Below are positions 37,376 through 50,294 of a stretch of DNA of 64,000 bases, one piece after another. Within the stretch, counting starts at the first letter, position 1. Every line of letters starts with the position of its first letter. Below the pieces are notes generated by a model that worked only from the letters and a program-made list of their open reading frames with translations, made no database searches and was not told the DNA's origin. The DNA is from Blasia pusilla (lineage: Eukaryota; Marchantiophyta; Marchantiopsida; Blasiales): assembly GCA_050084515.1 (NCBI GenBank), contig CM114275.1, forward strand, positions 19,406,001-19,470,000. Reading direction: 5' to 3'. Position numbers and translations under genes: made by a program.

Positions 37376-37459
37376 AGGCCGGACAAAAGTCCACAAACAA
37401 TTCACAGGACAAGGACTTTTCCACATGAAACCTTGGATATGACAGATCAAAGTAGTGTG

Positions 37460-38935
37460 ATATCCGCGTGTGCGATTGGTGATGATATAGGTTTTTCAAC
37501 ATTAGTAGGAGGTAGAGTGAATTATGTAGTGGAACTTTATGGCCGTCGCTACTTAAATGTCTTCTCCAACACGATATTATGGAATATCAATCATGTAAGT
37601 TCCGAATGGGGGAAACCTCACTAATGTTGTTATAATCGGGCATGCATCCCTCTCAAATGATCTACACATGCATTGGCCTCAACGTCAGAGAAATTGAGGA
37701 CAAAAGGGCATCCCCCACCATGAAAAGATGGTCCACCTTGCAATACCTTTAAGATAGAGGAAGCCTTTACACATAGGTTATAGACATATTATAACATGTT
37801 TTGGTGTTAGAGTTGAGTGTATCCTTAGAGGAAATAAATCTAAAAATTTCAAACAAACATGAATGAGAACATATGTGTACTACATTTGTGTACAATGGGT
37901 ACAATGATTTTTCATGGATCTTTCCCCTATGTAACAAACAAATACCTCCTTGCCCATCTTTATATTTTCGATGATGAAAGGTTCTCATAGTATGTAATAG
38001 CGTGTAGGAACAAAATATGTTCCAAGAAAGACACAAACTTATTCACCTATTCCGCCTCTCTATACATTATAGGAATATTTGGCAGCAACGTACGAGAATA
38101 AGAGAGGATAGTCATCCATATCACATCCCTTATTTTTGACTTTTATAAAGTCTAATACAAATATCCCAAGATCTAAAGTAAAATATTTTTAAATGTATCT
38201 CCTAACCAATACCTGTCTGAGTCTATAAACTCACCAATGGAGATGGTATCAAGATATCCCCATAGATTCACATTGCACTCCGAGTAATGCTCTACTGAAA
38301 AACCTCTAAAATCCACATGGCCATGTCTATTGGGCATGATGGGTACATCCTTACAAATCTCGACTTAAGATTGCTTCATCATCTAATGATTTGAGGGCTA
38401 ACATGAGATGTAAAAAACTCAACTTTGGTTAGTTAATCTTGATCTCTAAGAGAGGAGGTGGCAGAGGGGACATCGATTGGATACCCAAATTTATAAATTT
38501 AGAGACAAGTGCATGAACATATGCTCGTGTTGTCTTCAAAGGTTGCACTCACATGGACTTGTGTGTTAGAGGATGTACTTCTAATTTTTCCCTTGGTGAC
38601 CATGGATGCATATCCATGCACATGCATGAAGATATTTACTCAACCTCGTGCTAAAAAATATGCGAACAAATAAAATATCATAATTAATGCTTCTATAAGG
38701 ATTAGTAATTATGTGGGACCCACATTATCCACGTCACATTGTCCATATACGGTGACGTGCATATCAACCTTCCATATGTGCATCCACCCTTGTATCTAAG
38801 TGCATGGGCACAACATCATTTTTTGTAAGGATTCTTCAACACTCATCTCTATGGGCCTACAAGACTCACGTGCTATCTGAGTAGAAGTAGATGTGTAGTA
38901 CCGGCCTAAGTTTTTGGACTTTCATGTCTATTGAA
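37460..38935. other. AT-rich stretch, nothing supported
   Basis: Short ORFs only, with no repeat boundary or domain recognised. Confidence 0.35.
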
Positions 38936-38939
38936 GGAT

Positions 38940-39340
38940 TCTCTCACCCTTGGAAGATAATCTATGAGGCTTCCATAACGCATCCGTTTCCTCTTTGCTC
39001 TTGCCATCATTAGAGGGCACCACAAAATTGTCATATCTCAAAGGGAAAATCCTTATGCAACAACTAGGCAAATCTTAACTTAACGTGAAGATTCTCACAA
39101 GCACCATATGATCTTGAAGATCTTGATCCTAGTTAAGAATTGCATCATGCTTTTTCCTTCTAAATATTTTTTTGCAAATAAGTTAATTCTCCAATTTTGT
39201 AAGATATCCAAGAGACTTCTTAAGATATCAAATACCTCAGTAATGGTGGTTGTATCTTGAATAAGAACCAGGATAAAGTTAGATAAATTCTTGACAAGAG
39301 CATATAGGGTATCAAATTTGGTGTGTTTCCACACTAGCAA
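38940..39340 (-). pseudogene. Ty1/copia-type gag (UBN2-like) relic
   Basis: The minus strand reads TLYALVKNLSNFILVLIQDT, a DILRSLLDIL stretch, KKYLEGKSMMQFLTRIK and, after a frame change, a DLP...IRIFPLRYDNFVV stretch followed by PSNDGKSKEETD. This follows the layout of copia gag (a substrate-like helix, a D-x-L segment, M-x-x-x-L-x-R, then LPxxYxxFV). Stops interrupt it. Pol was not found on either side. Moderate confidence, based on motif order only. Confidence 0.5.
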
Positions 39341-41761
39341 TCAAACAATATGAATATCTCGAGATGAAGATATACATCTAGAACTCAAAATAGCTTGTGG
39401 ATTCGAATTGACCCATCTACCAATCTCTCAAACCTCAAATTATTCGATGAAGATTCTCTTCTTGAACTTCCAAAGTATATACTTAGACCCATGTTGCTTC
39501 CCTTCACCCAAAAAAGGAGAATGAGCATAAACTAATAAAGAAGTAGATAGTCACTATTAAGAATTTGTTCATACATAATAGTCTAAGATTACCAGATATA
39601 CATTTTTTGAAAATTTATCGCTCCAATATCATATAAGAAAACATAATGTAAAAAAACATGGAATATTTTTATAAAAAAATATAAAGTGGTCTAGTTTGTT
39701 CGTATGCTCAAAATAGAGCTTTGATGAAAACTTAACATGCAGAAGGCTTGACGTACGAGAATGCAATTGGACTTTGAGCCGTAGGGTTATTCTCATTTGA
39801 GCTAAAAATTAGGTGTTCTGTGCAAATACAAAATTCCATGACAAGATCTTGTTGTGCAGGATTAAAATGACCTTGTGATTTTTGGACTTTGGGTTTAGGA
39901 TAACTTTTTGTGAAAATTTTTAGAAATAGATTATGTACCACACTTAAGTATTTTACCAAATGTGAACTCAAATGAATTTTTATCTCTCATATTTCATAAC
40001 AAGATTTAATTGCACAACCTCAAAATGACCTTTTAATTTTTGGGTTTTGAATTGTAGGATAAATTTTATTAAAAAAAATTAGGAGGTAAATATATGCCAC
40101 AATTAATTTTTAGACCAAGTTTCAGCTCAAATGTATTTGTTTGGCTCAAATTAAGATTTCATACCTCAATTTTCATTTTAGGGTACTATCGTATGTGTTT
40201 AAAATCATCACGCATTGAACTTGACGAAGAAAAATGTAATGAAATTTTTTTATAAGATTTTATAAAGGAGCCATTTGGAAAATCGTATTTAAAATTTCTA
40301 GAAAACTTGATACATGCTTTGGAATGTGAGGATTCCTCTTTTTAATGGACATTCAAGAGCCATGAAATTTACCTAATCCTACCTAATTTCATCTTTAGGA
40401 ACAAACAAGATGGGTTACAATTTTTGACTCTATCTTCACCTAGCTCTATTCAATTGTCTTCTCAATCTTTAGGGAAGTGTTCTATCAAATTCCTTGACAA
40501 TTTCATTAACTTCCTTTTTATCTTCTTGTGTCATTTTTGTAGGATCGGTAGGGAACATCTATCATTCTCTCTAAAAGAGTGTTGGAAATTGCTCCTCCGT
40601 GGCATGATGATATCAAATATTTTCCCTCCTACCTTGGAGGAATACCTTGCCTAAAAAAAGAGCGCAAGACCCATTCGAGCCTCCTCAAGACTCAATCATC
40701 CACAAATGGATTTATTGCATCATGGGAAACAAGTTGACGAGTTGTATTGATAGCCTTCCTAACTTGTTATGGGTTTAAACCTTGACCAATGAAGAAATTA
40801 AATGTTTATTTTCTATTGAGATGTTACGCTATCATGTGGATGAGGTTATTACTATAGTACATTTTTATCAATTAGAGATGCCACAACTTCATGGCTTGAT
40901 CAATTCTCAATTTTTGTGGGATTTCTCCAAAAACCATCCCATTTGCATTCACTTAAAGGTAATAGTTTAAACAAGGACTAGGATTTCCCAAAATAGAAGA
41001 GAAGTATTGCAACTTCTTGCGATACAATTTTGGGACATTCGTATCCGATGCCAAAAAGATTGTAGTCTTCTTCAAGAAGGTTTTCTACAAGTAGAAAACT
41101 TTTTGGATAATAACATGGTCCTTTCTTTACAATATCCATGCAAATAACATGCTTTGTATGTCCCCATTACATACCAACCTTTTATGGAAATTGGGTTGAT
41201 GCACATCATGCATTTTGGCTAATTGTTTGATGTGAGGATCCATGCTTCTTCTATGACAAAATTGGGCATTTCTCAGTTTTGCATATTGGGATTATGAGTT
41301 GTTGGCGCCTACATCATGAAAACCTAGTTAGCACTGTTTGGATCCAATTCATTAATCATCTTATATAATACAAACATAATTTGCCAATCATTTTTTTATA
41401 GATTGAAATAGAATCATATCAACCTATATCATAAGACAAATGTCGTGTAGAGGATTCTCTTCTGTCAATTATCCCATATTTCCCCTAACTCGCCATGGTA
41501 ACAACTCATTCATTTAATTAATTTCTCACTACATTCATAGGAAGCGATAGACGACAAACCCTTCAAATTGTCCCATTCCAATTACTCTAACGTAATAATG
41601 ATGATACATTAAACTTTTACATTATTTATAATTATTCATAATCAAATTTTTATAAATTCTAACCATCTTATGTATTTTCTATGGAATTCATACAATATAC
41701 AATCAGATTCATGGAAAAAGCATAAAGATATGAGATTTCATATGGTTATAAATTAATTAGT
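39341..41761. other. AT-rich stretch, nothing supported
   Basis: Short ORFs at 40424-40654 and 40782-40970 without a recognised domain. Confidence 0.35.
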
Positions 41762-41765
41762 ACAT

Positions 41766-42034
41766 TGTAACATCTTATTCTGACGTAGGTACAGTTCTAC
41801 CGCGTCGACGACATATAGAGTCAAATGGCTATTCGGGTGTAACTTCGTCCCGGGATGTCGGATGAGGTTGGCGATAGGTCTGTTGTGTCGGGAACATCGT
41901 TTATGGCGATTTCCCTATTTTGGTTTTAGTCCAACTGTTGACATGGTAACCTGTGCACACATGTTACCGTTGGTAGGGCTATTTTTTGGAGAAGAGCCTT
42001 TTGGCTCTTCCCAAGGGTATAAGAGTGAGGAAGA
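41766..42034 (+). repeat. Truncated terminal block B of retroelement 2
   Basis: Matches the first 270-300 bp of block B of retroelement 1, including the GAAGAGCC-TTTT-GGCTCTTC hairpin (about 41993-42012) and the TATA-like GGTATAAG. It stops inside the second hairpin at GAAGATGGC, where mitochondrial-like sequence begins. Confidence 0.8.
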
Positions 42035-42398
42035 TGGCAAAGCGCGATTCAATAAGTATTGGAATCGGTAAAAAAAAAGTTTAAAAAAAAAGCCTCAACT
42101 AAATCAATTTACGTATTTGACACAATTCCTTTGGTTATGCGTGTTTTATATGACTTTTTATATATTATTATATAATGATGGATTACCCAAAATAAGTCGA
42201 ATTATCAAACTAAGAAAACGACTGGTATCCCAGGAAAAAGTAGACGCGGAGCAGAGCAATGACCATGTAGAACAGGATGTGGTTTTCAAAGAATGTTTTC
42301 AAGCCAGTGCAAACTATCTGTACTCAAGTGTATCCGGAGCATCCAAATGGTGCTCTAATGGGATAATTGACAGCATTGAAGAAATAAAGAACCCTGGG
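42035..42398 (+). pseudogene. atp8: Nuclear copy of mitochondrial atp8 (ATP synthase F0 subunit 8, 5' part)
   Basis: From about 42092 the plus strand reads PQLNQFTYLTQFLWLCVFYM then TFYILLYNDGLPKISRIIKL, RKRLVSQEK, a VVFKECFQASANYLYSS stretch and VSGASKWC. This is the plant mitochondrial atp8 (ymf19/orfB) N-terminal membrane stalk and following region. The usual start codon before PQL is AAG here. About 100 codons remain open, then the sequence returns to retroelement leader at about 42399. About 57 bp of AT-rich, probably mitochondrial, sequence precedes the gene. The low decay suggests a fairly recent mitochondria-to-nucleus transfer, probably captured during break repair, since about 0.6 kb of the element is replaced. 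Confidence 0.85.
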
Positions 42399-44529
42399 TA
42401 GACGCATAGGGATGTGGATTGAGCACCATGGCTAGTGACATGGGTGCAAAGAGTAAGGTAGCTACACAGGGCAGCATGGCCGGGAGAGCAATTATGGCTC
42501 CATAGGAACATGGTAGGCGCACCGGGTAGGGGATGTGGTTGGACTGAGGCGGGAACAGCCAACCATAGAAGGCCGCATGGACATGGTAGGGCCGACACAC
42601 GGTAAGGCGGGATGTGGGATACGGTAGATGAGTTACGTGGTTGAGTGGGCATGCGTTGGAGTTTTCGGAGTTTGGTGGGAGGTGTTACACGATTCGGGAT
42701 GTAGAGACTTGATGCTCTAAGGCTCAATTGATGGTGAGATTTTGATGCGTGGCGAGAGTTTGGGACGAAACGTTAGAGGTGGTGCATTGGTGAACATGGT
42801 GGGCGAGTTATGGTTGGTGATTCAAACGTGGTAGGTGTGTTACGTGGTTGAGCGGTGGATATGTTAAATTTGGGTTATGCATTTGGAGAGAGATTTCGCG
42901 ACTTGGTGTTGGTATCGTGAACCATGACTTTAGGTGCAAGGGTTGTGATGGAGACACACACGACGATGTTGATAAGAGGTTTGACGTGCTGGTTGAGGAG
43001 AGTGTTATGTTGCGGATCTTGCCACACCACATGGAGGAGAGCCTGTTGAGAGTGCCGTAGGTTGGAGGGCATGGACATGTTACCCATTCGAGTCCCTTTC
43101 CCCTCACTTATCTTGTGTCATTGAGGGTGTTGGGTCGGGTAGTTTTTGGTATTAGATGGATGTAGTGATGGTGACGAGTGAAGACTCCTTTCATGTGTAG
43201 CATGTTGGTGGATATACGGCGGTTGCCAAGTAGGGGTCGCGTGTATGACCCAAAAGTGTGAGTAGTTTAGGTGAGTTAGTGGGAGGCTCATGATGAGCCT
43301 GAGTGTTGAGTGTGCGTGAGGTCAGGTGTGTCATCATGAGATTGACATTAGCGTAGGTAAGCTAGTGAGGAGTGTAGGAGACTCCTAGTGAGTATAAGTG
43401 CTTGCGTAGGTGAAACAGGATTCTCATCACGACGTTCTTCCAGGGTTCCGAAGAACGAGGTAGTAGTGGTAGTGGAGTGACACGGAGTGGTGTGAGGTAT
43501 CGAGGGGTTTTGAGTGAGGAACCACCCTGACTCCCATCCGTGACTGGATTGTCATCACTAGACAGTATGTCTGGTGATGAGATCGCAGATGGGGACGGTG
43601 AAACGTGGAGAAAGATGGACGACATGGGCCACCGGGGCATGCATCGTTTCTCGAGTGCAGGATGCACCATACATTTAGATGACTTCATCCAAAAGTTCGA
43701 CACGCGCTGCGACTTCCAAGCACTAGAAGAAAACTATGGTTTTTATGACTCTACTATGAGTGACCGATCCATGAAATGACTGAACGTATGACTCAATTGG
43801 TCCAGTCGTTTAAGATGACATAGAGAACCAAGATAGTCATAAATCAATGACTGAAAGTATGACTGAATTGATCCAATCATTTAATATGACATAGAAAACC
43901 GAAATAGTCATAAATCAATGACTCAAATAGTAACACAAATGACTTGGTCAATTGCAAGTCATATTCCATGACTCACTCAAACACGAGAATCATTTCTTAC
44001 ACAAAATTATGGAACACAATTAATTTGGAGAAGATTAGTATATAAATATTTATTTTAATTTTGCAAATATAAAAGATAAAATTATAAGCATTAATTAAAT
44101 TTGTGGGCATGGAGAATAAAACTAAATAATTATAAAAATTTAATAGTGATGCTATGTAAGATATATCCCAAATCTTACATATATTACCAATAAAAAAGCT
44201 GTAAAATCCTAACCAAAAACTATAAAAAGTAATAACTTTAAAATTAGAAAAAAAAAGTTACTCCCTTTAACGTTCTTATGCGTATGGACGTGGTGTTGCT
44301 AGTTCTAAAAAGAGAGTTAGCACCTTAAGCCTTAGAAGTCGCTAGTGCCCCTCCTCAAATTTGATCTCGAGTCTCCACGGCCGCAATCGAGGAATTGGGT
44401 TGAAGGCCTATGACCTTATCTTATCCTATAGCCCTCTTTTTCTTGTATTGTAGTTTACTTAACTCTTTTGTTAGGGTTTTGATCCACTGACACGAGAGGG
44501 ATCGCAAGGCACGGGAGATGCTCTGAAGC

Positions 44530-45051
44530 GGAAGAGAGAGTCTGAACGATCAAAGAGACGTCGAAAAGAGGCAATCGAGGCTATAGAAAATTCTTTTCAT
44601 GGGGTAGATCTTTCACCTAACCACAAAGGGAGGTGGCTTTTCCCGGATTGTATGAAGGAGACGGCCAAGTGTGCCAATTGTGGTATACAAGAAACTTTTG
44701 CAGAAAGTGAGGAATCGGAGCTTCGTGTGAGACAGTTCTCATACATGTTGTGTGAGATTTTTTTGTTTTACTTGTTTGCCTCCGGAAATGGAGGCATGCC
44801 CCATGCATTATTACCCACGATGCCATAAGCATGATGAGGAGTTATGGGAGGACATGGTGTATTGTCCTAGGTGTCCGATTGCATGGCATTGGACTTGCTT
44901 AAACAAAGCAATGAGCAGGGGTTATGTATGTGGTAGGATTATTTATGACCATGCTGCATGTGGCGAGGATAAGTGGTGGTTTTATTGCCACCATCACAAA
45001 GTTAATCCCACACTTCAGTCTCCTTTGAGAGACCGTATTTCATGGATTTGA
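44530..45051 (+). pseudogene. Captured EDM2-like PHD/zinc-finger fragment inside the CACTA element
   Basis: The 99-aa frame at 44752-45051 contains MEACPMHYYPRCHKHDEELW, then MVYCPRCPIAWHWTCLNKAM, and near its end WWFYCHHHKVNPTLQSPLRD. This combination (CP-x-H-x3-C, then YCxRCPxAxHxxCL, then a YCxxHxV stretch followed by TPxRDxI) resembles the second half of the PHD region of plant ENHANCED DOWNY MILDEW 2-like chromatin proteins. In the upstream frame (about 44530-44745) a KRKRESERSKRRRK nuclear-signal-like stretch and KCANCG precede it. These are not parts of a CACTA transposase, so they are probably host-gene exons captured between the 5' end and the transposase. A frame change near 44750 indicates decay. 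Identity rests on motif similarity only. Confidence 0.55.
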
Positions 45052-45972
45052 TTTTCACGTAGTGAGATGAGATTCACCGTGTCTCAACAGAATCTCGTGG
45101 CGTTTTGGTGGAGTTTGCAGGGTAGCCACTTTTGATACAAAGAGGATTGAGCCTCTTTGGATACTAGGTAGGTGGTATGACTTCATACAGAAACTCGCCG
45201 CTTCCTATCCTTTGATTTTGAAAATGACACTCATATCCTTTGAATCAATGGCCACAATTGCAAAACTCAATATGTATATCAAGTCAATTTTGAAAATTTT
45301 CCATTCAACACTTTTTGGAGCACAGAATAACCATTATTGTGGTTGCTAAAAATTTTTAGTGAATTTTCTCTTGATTAGGATATGTTTGTCTGTAGATGGA
45401 ATATGGTATTTATTCGTCATCTGTTGCCATCTCAAATTATGAAATTATACCTTACAAGCTAGGTAGCCCATCACCACAAATCGATGCCATGGCAATAGCC
45501 AAATTCATATTTTCCATCCCCTACCACTCCCAAGTGGTTATGATGATGACCAATTGTGTCCTTATAAGAAATCGCATAAGATCACTTTTTTACAAAGATG
45601 CTTAATATCTCCCGAGTGGTTCAATGTATTTGGTTTCATACATTACTGATGTATATTGTGAACCATCTAGCTAATAGAGTCTACTTAATGGGTGACAGGT
45701 GCGAAGGAGTTAAAATAGTTGGTCAAAAGGATACTGGTGAAATCACTATATTACAGGTACTTGACAAGCCCTTTGCACTGTCCCTCACTTCAATTGTGAT
45801 TTTCTCACGTCTACAGTAGTATGTTTAGGCATACATGAATTTTAGGAAAGTTGTATGGTTGGGAAACCTCGATACATGTTATGTCTTATTGGAGTCTATT
45901 GTCTTGTTGTTATTTGTAGTGGATATCCAAATAGATATTATCATGAAACCACCGATGACCTCCTAAGGTCGA

Positions 45973-48900
45973 TTGCCTTTTGGTCATCCACATCGAGTCT
46001 TAGCACACGATTTCAAATTATGGCAAAGAGAGCAGGTTCTAGCCCGCAAATTGGGGATTAAGAGAGTGACATGCCCTTGTAATCAATGGAAAGGGGGGAC
46101 TTATCTATCTTTTCATAGAGTAGAAGAGAATTTGAAATTTATTGAATGCTTTCATCTTTTACGCATCCCAAAGAGTAGACACGAGTGGGATTCCTTTGAC
46201 GAGGAGTGGTCAATTCAAGATCAATAGTCCTTTAAGGACCAAGCTGAAAAAAATCATACATGGAGCCCATCGTGATCTTGACCCTAATTTACCAAATGAC
46301 ACAACCTAGAGGCAACATTTGGATGCTGACATTGATGTTCAACAATTTTTTAGTGATATGTTTATGGAATACGATCACCTCCATGATGATGATGATCATG
46401 AGCTAGGGGTTGAAGATAGTGGGAATGATCCGATGGATACAAGAAATAATATAGACATTGGAATTGATGATGATCAATTTCCGGAGCTTGCACAAGCATG
46501 CAAGCCACTTTTTCCTGGGGCAAAGACATCAATCTTAGCTTTTGTGATGTTGCTTTTCAATGTTTATGCTACCCATAACTTGCCAAACATTGCTCTTGAT
46601 GAGATCTTGAAGCTGCTTGGTAAACTCATTCTTCTAGTAGACAACCATGTTCCTCCTAGCTACTATGCAACGAAGAAGCTTATAGGAAAGCTGGGATTGA
46701 GTTATGATTCATATCATGCATGTCCCATGGGATGTGTGTTGTTCTGTGGGAATCTGAAAGATTCAAAAATATACCCAAAGTGCCAAAAATTTCGGTTTAA
46801 GCAAGTTGGGAAGTCATTAGTACTCTGCAAGGTTCTTCGCCATTTTCCCATCATCCCAAGGATGTGATGAATGTTCAGATGTTCGACATTGTCTGAATTT
46901 TTGGTTTGGGCAGCAAGTAACAAGAGTAAAGATGGGATGGTTAGACATGCAGGTGATAGCAAAGCATCGGATCATGTAGATCAAACTTACCCAGAGTTTA
47001 GTCAAGAAATGAGAAATTGTAGATTTTGGCTAGCTCTTGATGGGGTGAATCCATTCTCGGATAAATCCGGTTCCTGGTCTACATGACCAATATTCTTGGT
47101 AAATTATAACTTGCCTCCTTGGTTGCAAACAACAAATTTTATTTGTTATGCTTGCATCCCTTATACATGGTAAGGAGAGTGTAAATGTTGGTAACATCAA
47201 TACTTATCTTGCCCCATTAGTGGAGGAATTTGAGGAGTTGTGGAAGGGAGTGGTGCTCCAAGATGTTCAAAGACCTTTTGGGTACTGGGAGTTTACTTTT
47301 AAGGCGATGATTCTTTGGACTATCAATGACTATCCTGCATTAGGTACAATCTCAGGGCAAAGCCATGGTGGGAAGCTTGCGTGTACCACATGCGGGCCTC
47401 GGGTAGAATCAGATTTCTCCAAGGAATGTGGCAAACCCATCTTTGGAAGTCATCGACGATACTTGCTTTGTACTCATCCTTGCAGAGGTAGGAAATATGG
47501 GATCCATTTTAATCATAGAGGGGAAACAAAGCCACCACCAGAAAGAGTTACAAGTGAGGAGATTCTGGCTTGGGCTGCAGAGAAACAAGAATATGACGAG
47601 AGCGGGGGACGAGAAGATGGTCTTTCAGACCCATAAAAAAAAAGGAGTCAGAAGGAAGAGTTTGCTCTTTAATTTACGTTATTGGCAAGTGTCCTAGCAA
47701 CTTAAGTTTCCCTTTACCAAAAGTCTTATTATCAAGATTTATTTTGGTTTCAAATTTGTCTTTGACGAGATTCCTTGATAAAAAATCAGCATCTTCTAAT
47801 TTGCCATACATTGGATGTCATGCATGTGGAGAAGAACACTGCTGAGAACTTAGTAAAGACAATATTTGGAATTAAAGACACAATCAAGGTTAAAAGAGAT
47901 ATGGAGGCAAGAAGAGTTTAACCTCATTTGTGGTTGCAGCCGCATCCGCGAAGAGTAGAAGGTCTTGTGAAACCTACTACAAACTATGTATTGTCTCCTC
48001 ATGAGTTTATGATAGTTCTTGGTAGAATTCTGGAATTGAAAGTGCCCAGGGGATATTGTGGTGAGTTGAGGAAATATGTGGTTAACAAGAAAATGGGAAA
48101 TATGAAGTCACATGACTATTATGTGTTGATTCATCAAATCCTACCATACTCTCAGCATAGCCTCATGAAAAAGGAAGTACGGATGACTATAATGAGGTCA
48201 AGAAGGATCATTAGAAGTGTATGTGTCAAAGTCTATGATCCTTCCCAACTTGAAAGACTACGTGAGGATACCATTATCACCTTATGTCTATTAGAGATGC
48301 ACTTTCCTCCTGCCTTCTTTGACGCAATGACTCATTTACTTGTCCATTTAATATCGGAACTTGATATCTGTGGACCAGTGGCTTGTTGCTAGATGTACCC
48401 AATAGAGAGATACATGGGCACAATTAAAAAGTATGTAAGGTCTAAAGCAAGACCAGAGGGTTGCATGTCAAAAGGGTATGTTAAAGATGAAGCCATGGGA
48501 TTTATCATAAAGTATATGAAGAGGTTCAAAGCTATTAGGACGCGTGTATGGGATGAAGGTGAGGAAGATGGAGTAATAGGAGAGGAGTTGGAAGGGGCTG
48601 GAGTACCCATACTTCTCTCATGCGAGTTGCCACTCCTTGCACATTACTACATTCTACATAATACAAAATCAATGGAAGTATGGCATAGGTGAGTGATTGC
48701 AGAATTGTTGTTGTGTGTAATTTGTTGGTTGTGGTTTGTCTAAATCAGTACTAAACACCATGAGAAATCCTTACTTCATATCTTTACTTATATTGGGTTT
48801 TTTTTCCAACATGAATTACAACTTGGAAAAAGCCAACTTATCCTTTGAAGATTGGATTGACTTAGATATGATTGCTCAGGCTGACGAGAAGCCATTAGAA

Positions 48901-49451
48901 CTTGATCCATTAGCATTTGCCTTGTCCATTCCACCTCAAGCAAAGGTGCTTTCATACAAAAGTATGAAAGCATATGGAAACCATTACCGAGTAGAACAAC
49001 GGGATGGGATAAATTCATTACCACTTTTGATTGTGGCATAGGAGCTTACTTTATGGACGAGAATATGAGTCCATCCAATTGTGGATACTCTTATGTTTGA
49101 ACCTTGATAGACATACTCGCTTCTGATTATGGGTCGGATGATCAACCAATAGTGTTGATGAGAGGCAGATGGGTTAGGGCAGATTGGGAGTCCCCTAGGA
49201 AATCAATAAGAAGAGATGTTGAAGGCTTCATGTTAGCCACTTTAAAGTCTTGCCTATCCAGTTTAGACCAGCCCTTTGTTTTTTCATCTCAAGTGGAGCA
49301 AATTTTTTTGGCGATGCAAGTGAGGGAAGTGGATAGAAAGTTGTATTGCGCAAGGAAGCTCGTGCACGTCGAGTGTTTGCAAAGGATAGTGAACCGGATC
49401 ACGGGGTTAATGGAGATTATATTGGCTTGCGTGCTCCGATCAGCTTACTAG
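45973..49451 (+). pseudogene. CACTA TNPD transposase (Transposase_21, DUF4218, DUF4216-like), degenerate
   Basis: Order on the plus strand: a Transpos_assoc-like zinc region VTCPCNQWKGGTYLSFHRVE (45973-46227); an acidic linker and the start of Transposase_21 (46319-46867); DGMVRHAGDS...YPEFSQEMRNCRFWLALDGVNPF (46871-47086); GNINTYLAPLVEEFEELWKG, ILWTINDYPALGTISGQSHG and KLACTTCG (47148-47636); a DUF4218-like segment FFDAMTHLLVHLISELDICG (47928-48392) continuing as MYPIERYMGTIKKYVRSKAR (48393-48692); and a C-terminal DUF4216-like region with PFVFSSQVEQIF (49104-49451). Single stops and frameshifts separate the blocks (for example TAG at 48390 between the two DUF4218 halves), though some gaps may be introns. 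The domain set is complete, so the copy derives from an autonomous element. Confidence 0.9.
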
Positions 49452-50294
49452 AGAGAATTCCTACAATAAACACACTAGGAGATATAGAATTGACAAATGA
49501 AGAACTATAAGTGGCTTGTAGGGGTTATGCAAATGTAATTCCAGAGCAAGGTTTGTGTAGAAGACACCTCATCAAGTGATGAATCTTAACATGGAAGTTT
49601 GGATTGAAGAGTACATAGTTCTGAAGGTTGATTTAGGTTGTTCCTTTATTGACAACCAAGACTATCGGGGCTGCTTTTTTTTTTTCAGAGCTTATTGTGG
49701 ACATATGCTCGCGGAATCCAAAAGGGAGCCAAGCTGCCTAAATGACTTAAACCATCAATAAAATGTCTCACTTAGTCATGAAATACGATTATACCACACA
49801 TAGGGTGACCAAAATAGTCGTAATTGAGAACTGATATAGTCATTTTTTAATGACTCATATAGTCATAGGAAACGACGCGGTTGGTACGTATGACTCAGTC
49901 AAGATGTATGACTCAGTCATTTCAACCACGTGTTTTTCAGTCATTCGTTCATATAATTCCACATGTAATCATCTCATTGAGCCTAAAAAATCCAGCGATC
50001 CCAAGTATGACACGTGGCAATTTTTCATTTGATTCTCACTTTGCCATGTCATACGCCACCATGGCACTATGACGTGTCTCTCACACGTGGTATCTTAGTC
50101 ATATATCAATGACTAAGTAGCTAAATGACTTCAATCATTTACCAATGTGGTAGTGAGAGTCATATCCTATATATGACTTGGTTTATATGTTTCTAATGGT
50201 TATGAGTCATCGTGAGTCATTTGCCGTGAAAAATGACTCAACTTAGTCATTTATTAGAGTCATATAATATGCAATTTGTTCTAGTGAGGAGATA

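Larger units (their letters stand above)
43721..50286 (+). mobile_element. CACTA (En/Spm) DNA transposon, 6.6 kb
   Basis: The 5' end CACTAGAAGAAAAC (43721) and the 3' end ...TTCTAGTG (50286) form a terminal inverted repeat of CACTAGAA. Flanks AAG and AGG fit a 3-bp target duplication with one change. Splicing it out restores the gag sequence of retroelement 2 with the same spacing as retroelement 1 (TTCCAAGAGATATGG versus TTCCAGGAGATACGG). Both ends carry subterminal arrays of TATGACT/AGTCATA motifs (43735-43990 and about 49750-50275). It encodes a degenerate TNPD-type transposase and an EDM2-like PHD fragment. Confidence 0.92.

Noticed and set aside
36965-37502. Two overlapping minus-strand ORFs of 161 and 170 aa
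   Set aside because: They span a tandem purine-rich repeat. Their Pro/Ser/His bias follows from composition, and the two frames overlap each other.
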